A stretch of 64,000 nucleotides of DNA from Microcystis sp. T1-4 (lineage in GTDB: Bacteria; Cyanobacteriota; Cyanobacteriia; Cyanobacteriales; Microcystaceae), in NCBI RefSeq assembly GCF_000297435.1, contig NZ_CAIP01000402.1, positions 1-64,000 of the forward strand. The letters are read 5' to 3'. The number at the start of each line of letters is the position of its first letter. Positions within the stretch are counted from its first letter, which is position 1. Below the pieces are notes generated by a model. It did not search any database. It was not told the DNA's origin and worked only from the letters and a program-made list of their open reading frames with translations. Shown here piece by piece: positions 62,053-64,000 of this stretch. The position numbers and the translations under genes were made by a program.

Positions 62053-63714
62053 ATGCAGTACAGCAGTTATCTTTTAGCGACAATGAACAAGGATCAACTT
62101 TTAACCGAACCTTTTTTACAATTACCCACCGAAACATCAATACAAGTGATTTGGTTTACGGAATTTTTTGGCACTGGTCATCAGGTGCGCTACGGGGAAA
62201 AACTAGAGAAAATGTCCCTCGCTCGTACTAGCAAATTAACTAGAGTTAGAGAAGATGCCAAATCGAGAACCCTTGAAGCTTATCAATCTTTAAGCGAGCG
62301 AGAAATCTGGCGACATCAGGCCGAAATTACTGATTTAAATCCAGGGGAAAGGATTCCCTATCAAGTCACCAGTTTTCAGGAAAATAAAGCGATTAGAAGT
62401 GATATTTATACCCTTACCCCAAGACCCAAAAAAGGAACTAATCTCAAAATTCTGCTCACTTCCGATCATCAATTAATGCCTATGACTGCCGCTAATTTAC
62501 AAAAAGTTAGCGAAACTATTGGACAGGTAGATGCAGTTTTTTTAGCGGGAGATTTAGTTAATATACCCGATCGAGCTTCCGAATGGTTTGATGATAGTCG
62601 CGGTGGGGCATTCTTTCCCTGTTTACAAGGTCGTGCTAATTATACTCTTACCAAGAATGGTATTCAGACTCTTTATAAAGGGGGAGAAATTATTCAAAAT
62701 GCCCCCTTATTTCCTGCTATTGGTAATCATGAAGTTATGGGCAGAATTTCTAATTCCAGAGGTTTAAATGAACAGTTTGAAGATGCTATTCCTCAGTTTA
62801 TTGCTAAACAACTAGCAGAGGACACAGCAGCAATTAATGAAAAATGGTTAAAAAATAATGCTTTTAACACAGAAACCTACGAAGAAATTTTTTCTTTGCC
62901 TCAAAATAAATATTATTCTCTGACCTTTGGTGATATTCGTTTAGTGGTTTTATATGTTACTAATATCTGGAGAAATCCCAATTTAGAACCCAGTACAAGG
63001 GGAAGATATTACGAAAATCAAAGAGATTTAGATAGACCAGAACTCTGGGGTTACGGTCAGCATATTTTTGAGCCAATTGCTCAGGGTAGTCCTCAATATC
63101 AATGGTTAGAAAAAGAGTTAAATAGTCGAGAATTTCAAGAGGCTAAATATAAGGTAGTTATGTTTCATCATCCTCCCCATACCCTAGGAGGAAATATCGT
63201 GCCACCCTACACCGATCCCGTGCCGAAAATTGAACGGGATACCACGGGAAAAGTTAGATCAGTACGTTATGATTATCCCCAAGAAAATGATTATATTATT
63301 CGTGATCTAATTCCCTTATTAGAATCAGCCAAGGTTAATTTGGTTTTTTATGGTCATTCTCATTTATGGAATCGTTTTCTTAGTCCTAACGGGATGAATT
63401 TTCTCGAATCTTCTAACGTTGGTAATAGTTATGGTGCTTATTTAGGTGATAAAAAACGTCCTGTACCTCTCGATAGAAATTATGCGGCTATCGGTAATCC
63501 CAATGGATTACCACCAATTATCCCGAATATTGCCCCTCTAGTGGATTGGGTTAATCAACCTTTACCCTATATTGCCAGTAATGATGTAACGGTTTTTAGC
63601 ATTTTAGATACAGAAAAAGGAACCGTGAGCAGTTATCGTTTTGATACTCGTTATCCTGACTCCGAGGTAATTAAATTTGATGAATTTGACCTTTTTAGCG
63701 TAGGTGAAATATAA
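62053..63714 (+). CDS. Calcineurin-like metallophosphoesterase
   Basis: 553 residues from the ATG at 62053; an ATG at 62083 (MNKDQLLTEPF) is also possible. An N-terminal beta-sandwich-like region (about 30-135), as in purple acid phosphatases, precedes the catalytic domain. Metal-binding motifs: LLTSDHQLMPMT, FLAGDLVNIPDR, FPAIGNHEVMGR, KVVMFHHPPHTLGG and LVFYGHSHLWNR. The GDxHx motif is changed to SDH, worth checking. No signal peptide is evident. Substrate unknown. Confidence 0.87.
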   Translation: MQYSSYLLATMNKDQLLTEPFLQLPTETSIQVIWFTEFFGTGHQVRYGEKLEKMSLARTSKLTRVREDAKSRTLEAYQSLSEREIWRHQAEITDLNPGERIPYQVTSFQENKAIRSDIYTLTPRPKKGTNLKILLTSDHQLMPMTAANLQKVSETIGQVDAVFLAGDLVNIPDRASEWFDDSRGGAFFPCLQGRANYTLTKNGIQTLYKGGEIIQNAPLFPAIGNHEVMGRISNSRGLNEQFEDAIPQFIAKQLAEDTAAINEKWLKNNAFNTETYEEIFSLPQNKYYSLTFGDIRLVVLYVTNIWRNPNLEPSTRGRYYENQRDLDRPELWGYGQHIFEPIAQGSPQYQWLEKELNSREFQEAKYKVVMFHHPPHTLGGNIVPPYTDPVPKIERDTTGKVRSVRYDYPQENDYIIRDLIPLLESAKVNLVFYGHSHLWNRFLSPNGMNFLESSNVGNSYGAYLGDKKRPVPLDRNYAAIGNPNGLPPIIPNIAPLVDWVNQPLPYIASNDVTVFSILDTEKGTVSSYRFDTRYPDSEVIKFDEFDLFSVGEI

Positions 63715-63761
63715 TAAAATCAAAGAGTGCCGGTTAAATAGATTCTCTTGGGGTTAATTCT

Positions 63762-64000
63762 ATGACTACTGTTACTAGCAATGATATTCAAGAATTGAAA
63801 GACTTACTCTCGGCAATGCGACAGGAAAACCGCGAGCAGATGATTTCCCTGCGAGAGGAAAACCGCGAGCAAATAACTTCCCTGCGAGAAGAAACTCGCG
63901 AGCAAATAACTTCCCTGCGAGAAGAAAACCGCGAGCAAATAAGTTCCCTGCGAGAAGAAACCTGCGAGCAAATTGATACGCTAAAGGAAGATAATCGCCA
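63762..64000 (+). CDS. Partial CDS, hendecad coiled-coil protein
   Basis: The frame starts ATG at 63762 (MTTVTSNDIQELKDLLSAMR) and is still open at the window end. From about residue 21 it consists of 11-residue repeats of the form SLREENREQIT, at least four in a row, encoded by 33-bp tandem DNA repeats. This is a highly charged coiled coil. The function cannot be seen from the part present. Confidence 0.7.
   Translation, partial: MTTVTSNDIQELKDLLSAMRQENREQMISLREENREQITSLREETREQITSLREENREQISSLREETCEQIDTLKEDNR

Overview
The window is chromosomal DNA of a cyanobacterium, most likely a Microcystis-type strain (inference). It carries petM, psb28, gun4, a CpcS/CpeS-type bilin lyase, an NblB-like HEAT protein, ycf66, gap2, DUF1825 and DUF2949 genes. 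The HIP1 octamer GCGATCGC recurs through it. Intergenic spaces are full of heptamer arrays and small inverted-repeat elements, as in repeat-rich Microcystis genomes. I found no tRNA, rRNA or CRISPR array.

Layout. 1-8.1 kb: DUF2949, a DUF192 lipoprotein, petM, psb28, a TIGR01777 oxidoreductase, gun4 (reverse), then lysA-cdaA-uppS in a tight forward run linking c-di-AMP synthesis with cell-wall lipid synthesis. 8-18 kb: gabD, pdxA, corA, a CHAT-FHA putative protease, holA and ycf66. 18-32 kb: a large AAA-TM-WD40 protein, small unknowns, a UPF0104 membrane protein, a TPR protein, mutM, and a reverse run of five genes (peptide-type binding protein, permease, VOC protein, ccdA, ccs1). 36-54 kb is mostly housekeeping: murB/murC, gap2, fetB-like permease, DegT aminotransferase, HEAT protein, bilin lyase, hpnH, a DICT/HD-GYP-like protein, ndk, two tandem histidine phosphatases, birA and an M23 peptidase. 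54-64 kb: a broken RelE-type pair, a TPR-sulfotransferase, a PEP-CTERM protein, a RAYT transposase with a dense palindrome array, a cysteine desulfurase remnant, an ABC exporter, a metallophosphoesterase and a coiled-coil gene cut by the window end.

Two accessory regions stand out. (1) 32.85-36.24 kb looks like a decayed integron cassette array without an integrase. It has three well-formed attC-like sites: two sit in identical 117-bp repeats, and one contains the stop codon of a DUF1643-like gene. Two half-sites lie further on. Between them are a DUF433/PIN-like toxin-antitoxin pair, a higBA remnant and a gene with a nonsense codon. (2) 57.2-59.7 kb is a REP/RAYT locus: a single-domain Y1 (HUH) transposase flanked by about twenty copies of a 15-bp arm in both orientations, with variant copies elsewhere in the window.

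A linking theme is that three toxin genes (DUF5615-like at 32.56 kb, HigB at 35.6 kb, RelE-like at 54.5 kb) are each truncated at the edge of a small inverted-repeat element, while the partner antitoxin gene remains. Several other genes are visible only as remnants (restriction/helicase N-terminus at 9.7 kb, WD40 C-terminus at 17.0 kb, NifS/IscS N-terminus at 59.8 kb).
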